The notes: generated by a model not told the origin, from the sequence alone. A DNA stretch of 64,000 nt from Paracoccaceae bacterium (GCA_026706985.1 JAPOXR010000061.1:45145-109144); one strand, 5' to 3'. Positions 9,015 through 17,972 are shown, counted from the stretch's first letter. Program-made: numbers and translations.

Positions 9015-10259
9015 TTACTGAAGGAAACCCGCTTCTTTTGCCGCGGTGACGTAAGCCGCTTCGACATCCGCAAGCGCCTCTTCCGCACTCTCGTCGCCTT
9101 TCAGGAAATCAGCCAGTTCCGCGCCCAGCGCGTTGTGCAGTAAGCCAATTTGCGGAAGCATCGGATACGGCGCAGCACCGCCCTGTGCCGTTGCCGAAAC
9201 GCCTGCCGCGGCAGCCCCCGGTTTGAAACCGTCGAGCAGCCAGACCGCTGCGTCATTGTTGGCTGCAACCATGTCCGCGTTCAAAGCGCTTGCCAACGCG
9301 GCAAATGTCGCTTCCGCTTCGCCCTCGGAGACATTGGTGGAAATGGTGAAACCATCCCACCACAGAGTCGCGCCCGGCACGCCGCCAGGTTCGACGGATG
9401 GCGCTGACGACAGCACTGTATTCGACGTGACCTCCTCAGACGAACCTTCGTTATCCAGGATCGGCGCACCACGCGAACCCCACATGATGCCCAGCGCGGC
9501 CTGCCCTGCTTCCCAGATCGCCTGAGTTTCATTGGAAGCCTGTGTCAAGTGGTCGGGATGCGCATATTCGACCAACTGCTTCAGCGTGTTCAAAGCAGCT
9601 ATGCCTGCAGCGCTGTTGACCGACGGCTCGGCACTGCCCGGTTTGAAAAACTCACCACCGTGCGCGAGAAACACAAGGTTGAAGGATTCGCCCACATTCC
9701 ATCCGGTTTTCATGTTCATCACGATCGGGAATTCCATGATTCCGGCGGCGCGGATCGCTGCCGCAGCCGCGATCATTTCGTCATAGGTGCCTGGCACACT
9801 GTTAATTCCCGCCTGTTCCAGAATGTCGGTGCGCGAAAACAGATGTTGCGAATTGGCCATGAACGCCACGGCCATGATGTTGCCATTGATAGTGATCATG
9901 AGGCTCCTGGGCAGATCAGCGCCGTATTTTTCCACCAAATCGTTCAGCGGGCGAACGAGCCCGTCGTTCATCAACTGCGTCAGCGTCGAGTTGGCGACGA
10001 TCACGCTGGTATATTCCGCCGGGTTCGGTGTCAGCGCCGCGTTCATGATCTGACGCGCTTCTGTCGTGTGGTTGCGGGTGAATTCCGCAGCGCCGGAAGC
10101 GCAATTTTCTTCGGCGGTTCCCGCCACCGCGTGAATGGCTGGAAAGTCACTGGCCAGAATGCGGATCGACTGACCGGACGGACCGCAATCCGCAGCATAG
10201 GCCGCCGAACCCATCAGGCCGGAAATCGCCCCGGCCAATATTAGTTTTTTGAGATACAT
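9015..10259 (-). CDS. ABC transporter periplasmic substrate-binding protein (extracellular family 1)
   Basis: A 414-aa protein with a signal peptide (MYLKKLILAGAISGLMGSAAYA, likely cleaved before ADCGPSG). The mature part has the bilobal pattern of carbohydrate-binding proteins: an early SIRILASDFPAIHAV strand, GTYDEMIAAAAAI in the hinge region and GWNVGESFNLVFLAHGG. It would deliver the ligand to the two downstream permeases. It lies 79 bp after the ATPase gene. Ligand specificity is unknown; the SnoaL-like partner suggests something other than a common disaccharide, which is inference only. Confidence 0.9.
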   Translation of the reverse strand: MYLKKLILAGAISGLMGSAAYAADCGPSGQSIRILASDFPAIHAVAGTAEENCASGAAEFTRNHTTEARQIMNAALTPNPAEYTSVIVANSTLTQLMNDGLVRPLNDLVEKYGADLPRSLMITINGNIMAVAFMANSQHLFSRTDILEQAGINSVPGTYDEMIAAAAAIRAAGIMEFPIVMNMKTGWNVGESFNLVFLAHGGEFFKPGSAEPSVNSAAGIAALNTLKQLVEYAHPDHLTQASNETQAIWEAGQAALGIMWGSRGAPILDNEGSSEEVTSNTVLSSAPSVEPGGVPGATLWWDGFTISTNVSEGEAEATFAALASALNADMVAANNDAAVWLLDGFKPGAAAAGVSATAQGGAAPYPMLPQIGLLHNALGAELADFLKGDESAEEALADVEAAYVTAAKEAGFLQ

Positions 10260-10338
10260 TTACCCTCTCCCTACTTTGCTGGGCGCACCTTCGAAGCCTG
10301 CACCCGATTTCGCCGCGTTCGCGGCATTGGAGCCGGAG

Positions 10339-11388
10339 TCAGTCTCCGGCACGTGTTCCTGTCGTCGAATCGAACAGATGGCAGTGCGGCGGCGGGACCG
10401 AAATCGACACCGGGTCTCCGATCTTGCCCTTAAATGATTTGCCTGCCTTCACGGCGACAAGTTCCCGACCGATCCGGACGGACACCATCGTTGCGTCGCC
10501 CAACAGTTCCATTGTGTAAATCGGCGCGTTGATCTGGCCATCTTCGTTTGAAATCACCGCATCCTCGGCACGAAATCCAAGTGTGACCCTGCCATCGGGC
10601 CCTGAAACCCCGTCAATCTCGACACATTCGGCCCGAAACTTTCCCGTAGATAACTCACCATTGATCAAGTTCATTGCCGGATTGCCGATGAAGCTGGCCA
10701 CAAAGGCATTTGCGGGCTGATCGTAGATTTCGACCGGGGTTCCGATCTGTTGAACCACGCCCCGCTTCATGATCACGACGCGGTCCGCCAAGGTCATCGC
10801 CTCAACTTGATCGTGGGTAACATAGATCGTCCTGACAGCCAGCTCGTGATTGAGGTTCTTGATACGGGCTCGGGTTGAAACGCGCAGCTTTGCGTCCAGG
10901 TTGAACAGGGGTTCGTCCATCAAAAAGACACTCGGTTCGCGCACGATGGCACTCGCCAGCGCCACACGTTGCCGCTGTCCACCGGACAGCTCCGCGGGCC
11001 GACGATGCAGAAATTCGTCCAGTTCGACCATTGAACTGGCCCGCCGAACCTTTGAATCATGGGTGGAAGGATCAACGCCGTGAACTCTCAGTGGAAAGCG
11101 GATATTCTCGTAGACATTCATGTTGGGATAGAGCGCATAGCTCTGAAAAACCATCGCGACGTCACGGTCTTTCGACTCAAGGTCATTCACCACCTTGCCG
11201 TCGATAGCGATTTCGCCTGCGCTCGCCTCTTCAAGGCCCGCGATCATCCGCATGGTCGTGGTATTACCGCACCCCGACGGACCCAACAAAACCAGAAACT
11301 CCTTGTCGGCAACGGTCAGGTCGAAATTGTCGACACCAACAAAGCTGCCCCATCGTTCGCCGACGTTGCGAAGTTGAATCTCAGCCAT
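10339..11388 (-). CDS. ABC transporter ATP-binding protein, MalK/UgpC type, with Walker A Lys replaced by Asn
   Basis: A 349-aa MalK-like protein: nucleotide-binding domain (about 1-235) followed by a C-terminal regulatory OB-type region with a GFRAEDA motif. The signature LSGGQRQRVAL, Walker B FLMDEPL and H-loop YVTHDQVEAM are present. Walker A reads GPSGCGNTTT; residue 42 is Asn (AAT, 11263-11265) where the catalytic Lys is expected. The region after the signature (LASAIVREP) and the D-loop (FNLD, normally SNLD) also deviate. The protein may be impaired, or a base may be wrong. The start MAEIQLRNVG at 11388 replaces the ORF-track start at 11559, which runs into the LysR gene. Confidence 0.9.
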   Translation of the reverse strand: MAEIQLRNVGERWGSFVGVDNFDLTVADKEFLVLLGPSGCGNTTTMRMIAGLEEASAGEIAIDGKVVNDLESKDRDVAMVFQSYALYPNMNVYENIRFPLRVHGVDPSTHDSKVRRASSMVELDEFLHRRPAELSGGQRQRVALASAIVREPSVFLMDEPLFNLDAKLRVSTRARIKNLNHELAVRTIYVTHDQVEAMTLADRVVIMKRGVVQQIGTPVEIYDQPANAFVASFIGNPAMNLINGELSTGKFRAECVEIDGVSGPDGRVTLGFRAEDAVISNEDGQINAPIYTMELLGDATMVSVRIGRELVAVKAGKSFKGKIGDPVSISVPPPHCHLFDSTTGTRAGD

Positions 11389-11470
11389 AGGTCCCCCGGG
11401 CGAGGAATCAATTACGTGTGCCCGCAGCAGGCTATACGGCAACCAAGTTTCAGTATAATGAATTCGTTCT
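11389..11470. promoter_or_regulatory. Divergent control region between LysR gene and ABC operon
   Basis: An 82-bp gap separates the two divergent start codons, the classic layout for a LysR regulator and its target operon. An inverted repeat TATAC-N15-GTATA spans 11433-11457 and could be the LysR-type operator. TATAAT at 11454-11459 could be a -10 element for the LysR gene, but no good -35 is seen. Assignment is by layout and eye only. Confidence 0.35.
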
Positions 11471-12400
11471 ATGACTGATATAAATACTATTGATCTCAGA
11501 TTAATCGATACCACGATTCTGTTGGTGTTCCTTGGAACCATGCGGCATCGGAAGGCCACAACAGTCGCCCGTGAGATGGGACTTACCCAACCTGCCGTCA
11601 GCCACGCATTGAAACGCCTGCGTAATATTTATGACGATCCCTTGTTTCTTCGTCGTGCGCATGGGTTGGAACCGACGGCGTTGGCCCACGAATTGGAGCC
11701 CAAAATCCGCAGGATCGTCCGGCTGATTTCTGAAACACTCGAAGGGGCCGAAGAGTTTGATCCGCGTTCAACCGTCGCCGATCTGAGGATTGGCGCATTC
11801 GATTACGAACTGACTGGCATTATCCCTCGGCTCGTGTCCGTACTGCGCAAGGTCAGTCCGAATATCAGCGTTCACGCCTTTCCGCTTTACAATATTGAGG
11901 CTCTGGATGCGTTGGGGCAGGGCCGAATCGATCTGTCCATAGGGTATTTCGATTTTCCCGCAAAAGGCGAAAGCACTTTTGTCGCCGAAGAACTCATTTC
12001 CGAGCACTACGTTCTCGCCGGCCGCCAGAATCATCCTCTGCTGTCAGGTGATCTGACATTGGAGAAAATCGCAGCGGCGGATCACCTGCTTGTCTCTCCC
12101 CATGGCCCAATCCGAAACCTTGTGGATCACGCTTTGCACCTACATGGCTACAACAGAAACATACAGATCATCGTTCCATCCCTGTTTTCCGCACTTTCTA
12201 TCGTGGAAAACTCTGACCTGGTGGTTACCTTGCCCAGCCGGGTCGCCCGAAGCAATGCGCGCCGGTTCCGGATTACCCACACGTCCCTACCGATCGAGGG
12301 ATGCTCGTTTCAGCTTCAGGCCGTTCGCCATGTGCGCGACGCCACCAATCCGCTGCACATCTGGCTCTTGGAACATCTGCGGGGTGTGATTTCAGAATAG
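11471..12400 (+). CDS. LysR-family transcriptional regulator
   Basis: A 309-aa LysR-type regulator. The N-terminal winged helix-turn-helix is at about residues 20-60 (TVAREMGLTQPAVSHALKRL), followed by a linker helix and the effector-binding domain (about 95-300), which is NodD/LinR-like in style. It is transcribed divergently from the MalK–SBP–MalF–MalG–SnoaL operon and most likely controls it in response to the imported compound or a product. The start codon is 82 bp from the ATPase gene's start. Confidence 0.93.
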   Translation: MTDINTIDLRLIDTTILLVFLGTMRHRKATTVAREMGLTQPAVSHALKRLRNIYDDPLFLRRAHGLEPTALAHELEPKIRRIVRLISETLEGAEEFDPRSTVADLRIGAFDYELTGIIPRLVSVLRKVSPNISVHAFPLYNIEALDALGQGRIDLSIGYFDFPAKGESTFVAEELISEHYVLAGRQNHPLLSGDLTLEKIAAADHLLVSPHGPIRNLVDHALHLHGYNRNIQIIVPSLFSALSIVENSDLVVTLPSRVARSNARRFRITHTSLPIEGCSFQLQAVRHVRDATNPLHIWLLEHLRGVISE

Positions 12401-12425
12401 TTCACTGGTATAGCGAAACCTGAGA

Positions 12426-12461
12426 GCCGAAAGCCATTCGCCATGTCCAAGGCCTTTCGGC
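12426..12461 (+). terminator. Hairpin after the LysR gene
   Basis: GCCGAAAG at 12426-12433 pairs with CTTTCGGC at 12454-12461, with extra CC/GG pairing across a one-base bulge. It sits 25 bp after the LysR stop, where a terminator is expected. No T-run follows, so intrinsic termination is uncertain. Confidence 0.35.
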
Positions 12462-12610
12462 ACGCTTTGATCGCCGCCCCGACCGGGCTCAGTCAAGACA
12501 CACACTTAACTCCCAAGCCGTTTCCGTGTGAATCACGCGAGCATGCCGATCGGCATGCGTCAGATTTCGGTGGAGGCTGTGGAATGGCTCGGCTCCGCCG
12601 GCAAGGGTAG

Positions 12611-13138
12611 CGAGTTGACGCGAACGACTGGCTGGCGATGAACCGGCTCACGGCAATCGAGGGTCGGAACCGACATCGGCCCGATGCAGCTCGTTTCGTG
12701 AACGGCCTTCCGCTGGCCGTGATCGAACTCAAGAACCCCGATGATGAAAACGCGACACTCCAAGGCGCGTTCAATGTACTCCAATCCTGCAAGGGCAAGA
12801 TTCCGTCCCTGTTCCGCACCAATGGGCGGGCCAGAACTCAAGGCGTCATCGAAGGCGTGCTCGAGAAGAACCGGTTCCTGGGCCTGATCCGGTGTTTTAC
12901 GGTTATTGTGGATACGCGACCATGTCTGGAAATCTTCAGTCCACACTGTTCGGCGCGCGGGCAAAGCGGCCAGACGCATGTTTCAATGCACTTTGAGCGC
13001 TTTAACCAATTATGGCTGCTTGAAGCGCGGTGTGTATGGGAAAACTCAGACGATGAGTGTTCCGGAAGACAATCGATGCGCCTGATGGGATGGCGCCGGA
13101 CGAAGCAAATCAGTGAGAGCCGCGGGTCCCATATGTAG
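12611..13138 (+). pseudogene. Remnant of type I restriction subunit HsdR
   Basis: The frame reads NDWLAMNRLTAIEGR, then RPDAARFVNGLPLAVIELKN with DENAT, then IPSLF. This is the conserved N-terminal nuclease-region pattern of HsdR (the family has RPDxxxFVNGLPLxxIELKNP). The sequence then jumps to GVIEGVLEKNRFLGLIRCF, matching a later HsdR segment (...FLDLIRHF), so the stretch between has been deleted. After about residue 95 the frame loses family resemblance. A stop lies directly upstream in frame (TAG at about 12608). Intact HsdR is around 1000 aa, and no helicase domain, hsdM or hsdS is nearby. This is a decayed fragment of a type I restriction system. Confidence 0.75.
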
Positions 13139-13398
13139 TGATCATGTAAAGTAGACAAAGTGATCGCGGTGATGGAAGCCAGGCACCCGAAACTCTTGAC
13201 GCGGAAGAGCTGCTGCGTCGAGACCCTGACGAGAAACAATCCGGGTGCACTCAGGGCCGCGAACGCGGCCATCGCCACCTCGCCTTGAGCACTTTTGATA
13301 GCGTATCCCTCCATCCCGGAGGTTCCATCATTTTTCAACCTCTACCGGCTACAATCCCCGGTCTGACGGGCAGATTGAACCCGAAGCTGGACAGTCAC

Positions 13399-13584
13399 AT
13401 GAGAAATTATCTCTACGCCGAAAACATCGCCATCAATGGCGGCATGCAGCAACCCGTTCACTTCAGCTTGGAGGAAGAACTGCAACTTGCGGATGTGGAA
13501 GGCACCGAATTGCAGGTTCGCGTTGTCGACATTCTCGGGCAATCAGCTCTGATCCAGTACCATTCGAATGAAGAACGGGATTGA
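13399..13584 (+). CDS. Possible small hypothetical protein
   Basis: A 61-aa frame from ATG 13399 (the open frame extends up to 13285) ending in an acidic tail. Nothing is recognised. The codon pattern is ordinary, but no convincing ribosome binding site precedes it. It lies between the HsdR remnant and the TIR gene, in a patch with other debris, so it could also be chance. The stretch 13139-13398 holds no recognisable gene. Confidence 0.2.
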   Translation: MRNYLYAENIAINGGMQQPVHFSLEEELQLADVEGTELQVRVVDILGQSALIQYHSNEERD

Positions 13585-13791
13585 GGGCTTCAATCGGAGA
13601 CAGTTCGGTTAAGACCGGGGAGAGTGCCGGGACCATCATTTCGCGGGTGATGCAAGCTTGACTTGCCGGTTGAAGACGGCCAGTTAATTCGGCACCGCGT
13701 AGTAGTCGCATCAACAAGGATGCAGCGCTTCCTTCCAACAACCTTGGCAGGGTGAGAACAGCAATGACAGCCAAATCAATTGGAAAGGACC

Positions 13792-14205
13792 ATGAAAACG
13801 CACAACCTATTCATCAGCCACTCATGGAACGATTCCAATTCGTATGATCGTTTGGTAGATTTGCTCGAATCAAAGACCAACTTCTTATACAGAAATTACT
13901 CCGTTTCCCGCGACGATCCGATTCACAATGCAGGAACGGACTCACTTCTGACGGCAGCAATCCAAAGAAAAATGAAACCCTGCGGGGTGATACTCATACT
14001 GGCTGGCGTATACGCTACGTACAGCAAGTGGATAATAAAAGAAATCCGTCTGGCCAAATCCGGATTTCAAGTGAATAAACCTATCATTGCCATCGAACTA
14101 TACGGCAGTGAAAGAACGTCTGTGCCTGTAAAACAGGCGGCCTCGAGAGTAGTACGATGGAACAGCGATAGCATCGTTACCGCAATAAGGGATTTACACA
14201 ATTGA
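13792..14205 (+). CDS. TIR-like (ThsB / MTH538-type) domain protein
   Basis: A 137-aa single-domain protein. The N-terminus KTHNLFISHSWNDS is the first strand and loop of a TIR-like fold of the ThsB/DUF1863 class. The segment SKWIIKEIRLAKSG contains a Glu (residue 84) in the helix where TIR NADases carry the catalytic Glu, and KPIIAIELYG is the following strand. Family knowledge: ThsB-type TIR proteins in Thoeris sense phage and make an NAD-derived signal. The start is ATG 13792, preceded by GGAAAGGA; the track's TTG at 13780 is upstream of that site. The gene is AT-richer than its surroundings, suggesting transfer. Its stop overlaps the next start (TTGA). A Thoeris-like role is inference, since no ThsA is present. 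Confidence 0.8.
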   Translation: MKTHNLFISHSWNDSNSYDRLVDLLESKTNFLYRNYSVSRDDPIHNAGTDSLLTAAIQRKMKPCGVILILAGVYATYSKWIIKEIRLAKSGFQVNKPIIAIELYGSERTSVPVKQAASRVVRWNSDSIVTAIRDLHN

Positions 14206-14657
14206 ACGATCTTCAGAAACACGAACTCTTGGAATTATACAAGCTCCACTCGGAGTTTGCCGATAGAGTGAGCCAAAGGCGGGAAGGAGCCAACCGGCTG
14301 TTTGTCAGCTTACTCGTGGGACTGACATTATTTCTCGGCATTTTCTTTCGATTTGGGTCTAATGACGAGTTTCTTGCGGTCATTTTGATGTTTGCGGGGT
14401 TAATCGGCATCGCATTGTCGGTTTCCTGGTACATCGTGATTCGTTCTTATCGTCAGCTGAACACTGGAAAATTTCAAGTGTTGCAAGAGCTTGAGAAGAA
14501 GTTGAGCTTCCAGTTTTTTGAAAGGGAATGGAAGGTTCTGGAAAGTGGGACAAAGCCTAGTCGCTACTGGAAATTAACAGTTGTAGAGACAAGTCTTCCT
14601 GTCATCTTTTTTGTTCTTTCGTCCGTGCTCGCGACAATTGGATTGTATCAGCTTTAG
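14202..14657 (+). CDS. Three-TM membrane protein resembling the RipA octameric family, TIR partner
   Basis: A 151-aa protein. After a charged N-terminus (ELYKLHSEFADRVSQRREGA) come a helix at about 32-50 and another at 56-80, a cytoplasmic stretch (81-128), and a final helix starting ETSLPVIFFVLSS (129-150). The Y...R..N entry to the first helix and the E.LP.IF motif opening the last resemble the RipA-family octameric membrane proteins. It starts with TTG overlapping the TIR stop, so the two are translationally coupled. As a partner of a TIR enzyme it is a plausible membrane effector or signal-gated channel; that role is inference. Confidence 0.7.
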   Translation: MNDLQKHELLELYKLHSEFADRVSQRREGANRLFVSLLVGLTLFLGIFFRFGSNDEFLAVILMFAGLIGIALSVSWYIVIRSYRQLNTGKFQVLQELEKKLSFQFFEREWKVLESGTKPSRYWKLTVVETSLPVIFFVLSSVLATIGLYQL

Positions 14658-14928
14658 TAGCTCCGGCACAAAGGGCGTCGCAATGGGCACGAACCTCATC
14701 CAGCCATAGACACACCAGACAGCAAGGCTTCGTCAAGCGGCAACCCGGATCTGTGGGTTGAATGCGGAGCCGGCAAAGAACATCGACAACGGCTAAGATT
14801 TCAACCACATGATTGCAGCCATCCAAGCGCTGCTCGCGAAATGCATTCACTGTCTGCTGGCTTGAGCGGTCAGAAGGCGTGAACAGGGCACCGTTTGATA
14901 TGTTGGTTCACACGACCTTGCGCTTCGT
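14658..14928. other. 271-bp gap at the end of the accessory patch
   Basis: Nothing recognisable. Overlapping track ORFs (14602..14850, 14813..15241) are not supported by domains or ribosome binding sites. It marks the return from the AT-rich TIR pair to GC-rich core sequence. Confidence 0.4.
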
Positions 14929-15729
14929 TCAGACAAAATCCATGTCAATCCGGCCCAGTGGGCCGAATTCAGCTGTCAGTTTTGATCCGGGTTTGACTGG
15001 GAAATACTGTGTGCAGGACCCCGACAAAATGACATCACCTTTCTCGATTGCGCCATCCCGCCCGTTCGACATGGCAAATCTCTCAGCCAGCCAGGCGACA
15101 GCGGCTGCCGGATGTCCCATAACATGTCCGGTGTTACTTTCCGCGTGCTGGTCATCGACGGTTATCGAAACCGGTATCGAGGTTAAGTCATGCTCCCTCA
15201 GGTCGAAACGGTCAGGGCCGAGAAGAATTCGGCCGAACTGAACATTGTCGGCAACCATATCCACATTGGTTGCGATATCCATTCCAATGCGTGAATCGAC
15301 AATTTCAATCGCCGAGGTGATACACTCGGTGGCTTCTATGACATCCTCGACCGTTACATCTGGTCCGACGAGAGAGGATCCCATGATGAAGGCGATTTCC
15401 GGCTCAGCATGCGGGTCGCATAACCTACTGGTGTCCACCGGAACTCCGTATTCCAATTCAAATTCGGTGAACAGATGCCCGAATTCCGGCCCATCGAATC
15501 CCAAAAGCCGCTGCGTGGCAGGCGAAGTGAAGGCAAGCTTGTAGCCGAGCGGCATCCCGGAATACCGTCCGAGAAGATTTGCCATTCTCCGGCGGATTTC
15601 GACCGCGGCACCATAGTCAATGGCGTGGGATTTGCTGGGAGCCTCAATTCGTTCCCCGGATTTGACCGCATCGTGAATCCGGAGCGCGATTTCGTCCAGC
15701 ACAAGTTCTGAAAACCGCTTTTTCTGCAT
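14929..15729 (-). CDS. 2-keto-4-pentenoate hydratase / MhpD-family enzyme
   Basis: A 266-aa member of the FAA-hydrolase superfamily, MhpD branch. Metal ligands are visible as the E-x-E in HAEPEIAFIMG and the Asp in SAIEIVDSRI. GYKLAFTSPATQRLLG and GHVMGHPAAAVAWLAERF are typical substrate-pocket segments. Relatives hydrate 2-hydroxypenta-2,4-dienoate or decarboxylate 4-oxalocrotonate in aromatic meta-cleavage pathways. No other aromatic-degradation genes are nearby, so the exact reaction is open. ATG 15729 follows an AGGAG site and is preferred to GTG 15735. It lies 32 bp downstream of phaR on the same strand. Confidence 0.85.
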   Translation of the reverse strand: MQKKRFSELVLDEIALRIHDAVKSGERIEAPSKSHAIDYGAAVEIRRRMANLLGRYSGMPLGYKLAFTSPATQRLLGFDGPEFGHLFTEFELEYGVPVDTSRLCDPHAEPEIAFIMGSSLVGPDVTVEDVIEATECITSAIEIVDSRIGMDIATNVDMVADNVQFGRILLGPDRFDLREHDLTSIPVSITVDDQHAESNTGHVMGHPAAAVAWLAERFAMSNGRDGAIEKGDVILSGSCTQYFPVKPGSKLTAEFGPLGRIDMDFV

Positions 15730-15761
15730 TTCCACTCCTTGCCGCCCATATGGCTTTCAAT

Positions 15762-16298
15762 TCACATATTGGCAACTTTGGATTGAAGTTCCGCCACCAT
15801 GCGTTTGAGTTCGTCAAGTTCTGTTTCCACGGATCCGGTTGGTTTGTCATCGGGTTCTTTTTCACCCATCCACCCGTTCAGAGCCTGCGTCAGAAACGCC
15901 TGCTGCGACTTTCCGAGCTCCTCAAAAGCCGCCATCGGATTGGCAATCGCTTTCATACTCTCGAGCGTCCGGTCCTGGTTTTTCTTGAGAATTTCAAACG
16001 ACGTATCGAGGAATTGCGGCACCATGGCAAACGCCTGATCATTGCATGTCCGCACCGCTTCCATAAGAACATTGACCGGAAGAATCTGTTCGCCGCGTGC
16101 TTCATGGTCAGCGATGATCTGGATCAGATACTGCCGTGTCAGGTCATCGCCTGTTTTTCGATCCACAATCCTGACATCTCTGCCACTGCGGATGCAGTCG
16201 GAAATCTCCTGCAGCGTGATGTATTCGCTGGTCTCGGTATTGTAGAATCGGCGGCTGGCATAGCGCTTGATCAATAACGGCCGCTTGTCGTCACTCAT
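15762..16298 (-). CDS. phaR: Polyhydroxyalkanoate synthesis regulator PhaR
   Basis: A 178-aa protein. The N-terminal DNA-binding domain (LLIKRYASRRFYNTETSEYI) and the following PHB-accumulation domain (EQILPVNVLMEAVR) are diagnostic of PhaR, which binds DNA and PHB and represses phasin and PHA genes. The C-terminus is charged and coiled (ETELDELKRMVAELQS). The start at 16298 (MSDDKRPLLIKRY) matches the family; the track start adds 20 unrelated residues. No phaC, phaZ or phasin gene is in the window. The 249 bp upstream (16299-16547) show no gene. Confidence 0.95.
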   Translation of the reverse strand: MSDDKRPLLIKRYASRRFYNTETSEYITLQEISDCIRSGRDVRIVDRKTGDDLTRQYLIQIIADHEARGEQILPVNVLMEAVRTCNDQAFAMVPQFLDTSFEILKKNQDRTLESMKAIANPMAAFEELGKSQQAFLTQALNGWMGEKEPDDKPTGSVETELDELKRMVAELQSKVANM

Positions 16299-16547
16299 CT
16301 CAGGATCCGCTTCCGCACAGCCGGGCAACCCTGCCCTGAAGCTGTCGTAATCCCGCATCAGCCGGCGACAGACCGGACGGGCACCCTGGCACCTATCCGC
16401 GCTACATTCGCACGGAAGCCAAAGCAGCGCAAGCCGCAGGGAATCAAGCGAAATGACGCCAATTCCGAGGTCTGGAGCGCCGTCGCGACAGCCCGTCTGA
16501 AGGTGAAGCCGCTAGACGATTCATGCCCGCCGGGTTAATGGGGCTAC

Positions 16548-16709
16548 ATGAATGACAATCTCCGGAAGGCGGTCAAACCGGCCCGGCGGCGGGATGTGGC
16601 GGGCAGATCCGATGACCGGCTGAAGGCGGCGCTGAAAGCCAATATGCGCAAACGCCGGAAGCTGCTCCGGGAAAGAAAAAACAGTGACGGGCAGGGCACA
16701 GCAGACTGA
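16548..16709 (+). CDS. Small basic protein upstream of murA (absent from the ORF track)
   Basis: A 53-aa frame from ATG 16548 to TGA 16707-16709, with the murA ATG immediately after. It is very basic, with LKAALKANMRKRRKLLRERK in the second half. A short Lys/Arg-rich protein of this kind (AALxxNLxRRKxxxR) commonly precedes murA in alphaproteobacteria; I recall the pattern but cannot search it. Zero-base spacing to murA supports a shared transcript. Function is unknown. It was missed by the ORF track because of its length. Confidence 0.65.
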   Translation: MNDNLRKAVKPARRRDVAGRSDDRLKAALKANMRKRRKLLRERKNSDGQGTAD

Positions 16710-17972
16710 ATGGACTCGATCAAAATCAGGGGCCCGGGGCCGCTTAAAGGTTGCATTTCCATAGCAGGCGCCAAGAACGCGTGCCTGGCCCTCATGCCGG
16801 CGGCATTGCTGACCGATCAGCCCTTAACCCTTACCAACACGCCGAGGCTTTCCGACATCACAACCATGACGCGGCTGCTGCAATCCGTCGGCGTGGAAGT
16901 GCGGTCGTCGCAGGAAGGCCGCGTGCTGACCATGCGCGCCCGCCAGCTGATCAATCGCCAGGCCGATTACAACATTGTCAGAAAGATGCGCGCCTCCATC
17001 CTCGTGCTAGGTCCGTTGCTGGCACGTACAGGCCGTGCCGCCGTATCGCTGCCCGGCGGTTGCGCCATCGGCGCAAGACCGGTCAACCTGCACCTGCAGG
17101 CATTGACCAGGTTAGGGGCCGAAATTCAGCTCGATAACGGCTACATTGAGGCCACTGCCAACTCCGGACTGCGCGGTGCAATCATCGAATTCCCGTCGGT
17201 CTCGGTCGGAGCGACTGAGAATGTTCTGATGGCCGCCTGCCTGGCGGCGGGAACCACTGAAATCCGCAATGCGGCACGGGAGCCGGAAATCATCGATCTT
17301 GCGAATTGTCTCGACAGCATGGGTGCCAGAATTCATGGTGCCGGCACACATACCATAACCGTCGAGGGGGTGCCGACCCTGGCAGGAGGAACGCATTCGG
17401 TCATTCCCGACCGGATTGAGCTCGGCACCTATATGCTGGCCGGGGCGATCGCCGGCGGAGAGTTGATGCTCGAAGGCGGGCGGCTCGACCTGGTTGGCAA
17501 ATTCGTGGAAAAACTTGCAGAGGCGGGCGTCGGCGTCAGCGAAGCAGAAGGCCGCATCCATGTGCAGCGGAACTCGGACCGGTTATTGCCCGTGAATGTG
17601 GTCACTGAACCCTATCCGGGTTTTCCAACCGATCTGCAGGCGCAGATGATGGCGGCGATGACACTGGCGGATGGAGTCAGTAGAATTGAGGAAAATGTGT
17701 TTGAAAACCGTTTCATGCACGCACCTGAACTGATGCGGATGGGCGCCCGTATCGAGGTGTCGGGCGGCAAGGCAAAAGTAACCGGAGTTGATACGCTGCG
17801 CGGTGCGCCGGTTATGGCCACGGATCTACGCGCTTCGGTGTCACTGATACTGGCCGGGCTCGCCGCCGAAGGAACCACAACCGTGAACCGGATTTACCAT
17901 CTCGACCGTGGATATGAACAGATTGAGGATAAACTATCCGCCTGCGGTGCCGATATTCGGAGAATCGCCTGA
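16710..17972 (+). CDS. murA: UDP-N-acetylglucosamine 1-carboxyvinyltransferase
   Basis: MurA transfers enolpyruvate from PEP to UDP-GlcNAc, the first committed step of peptidoglycan synthesis, in the cytoplasm. The protein is 420 aa, normal for the family. Lys22 (GAKNA) and the catalytic, fosfomycin-reactive Cys118 in [12 protein letters not shown] are present, as are [14 protein letters not shown] and [17 protein letters not shown]. It overlaps the DUF2948 gene by one base (TGATG) and begins the conserved alphaproteobacterial run through hisD. Confidence 0.98.
   Translation: MDSIKIRGPGPLKGCISIAGAKNACLALMPAALLTDQPLTLTNTPRLSDITTMTRLLQSVGVEVRSSQEGRVLTMRARQLINRQADYNIVRKMRASILVLGPLLARTGRAAVSLPGGCAIGARPVNLHLQALTRLGAEIQLDNGYIEATANSGLRGAIIEFPSVSVGATENVLMAACLAAGTTEIRNAAREPEIIDLANCLDSMGARIHGAGTHTITVEGVPTLAGGTHSVIPDRIELGTYMLAGAIAGGELMLEGGRLDLVGKFVEKLAEAGVGVSEAEGRIHVQRNSDRLLPVNVVTEPYPGFPTDLQAQMMAAMTLADGVSRIEENVFENRFMHAPELMRMGARIEVSGGKAKVTGVDTLRGAPVMATDLRASVSLILAGLAAEGTTTVNRIYHLDRGYEQIEDKLSACGADIRRIA

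Noticed and set aside
12838-13338. 166-aa minus-strand ORF overlapping the HsdR remnant
   Set aside because: No domain; a shadow of the remnant and neighbouring debris.
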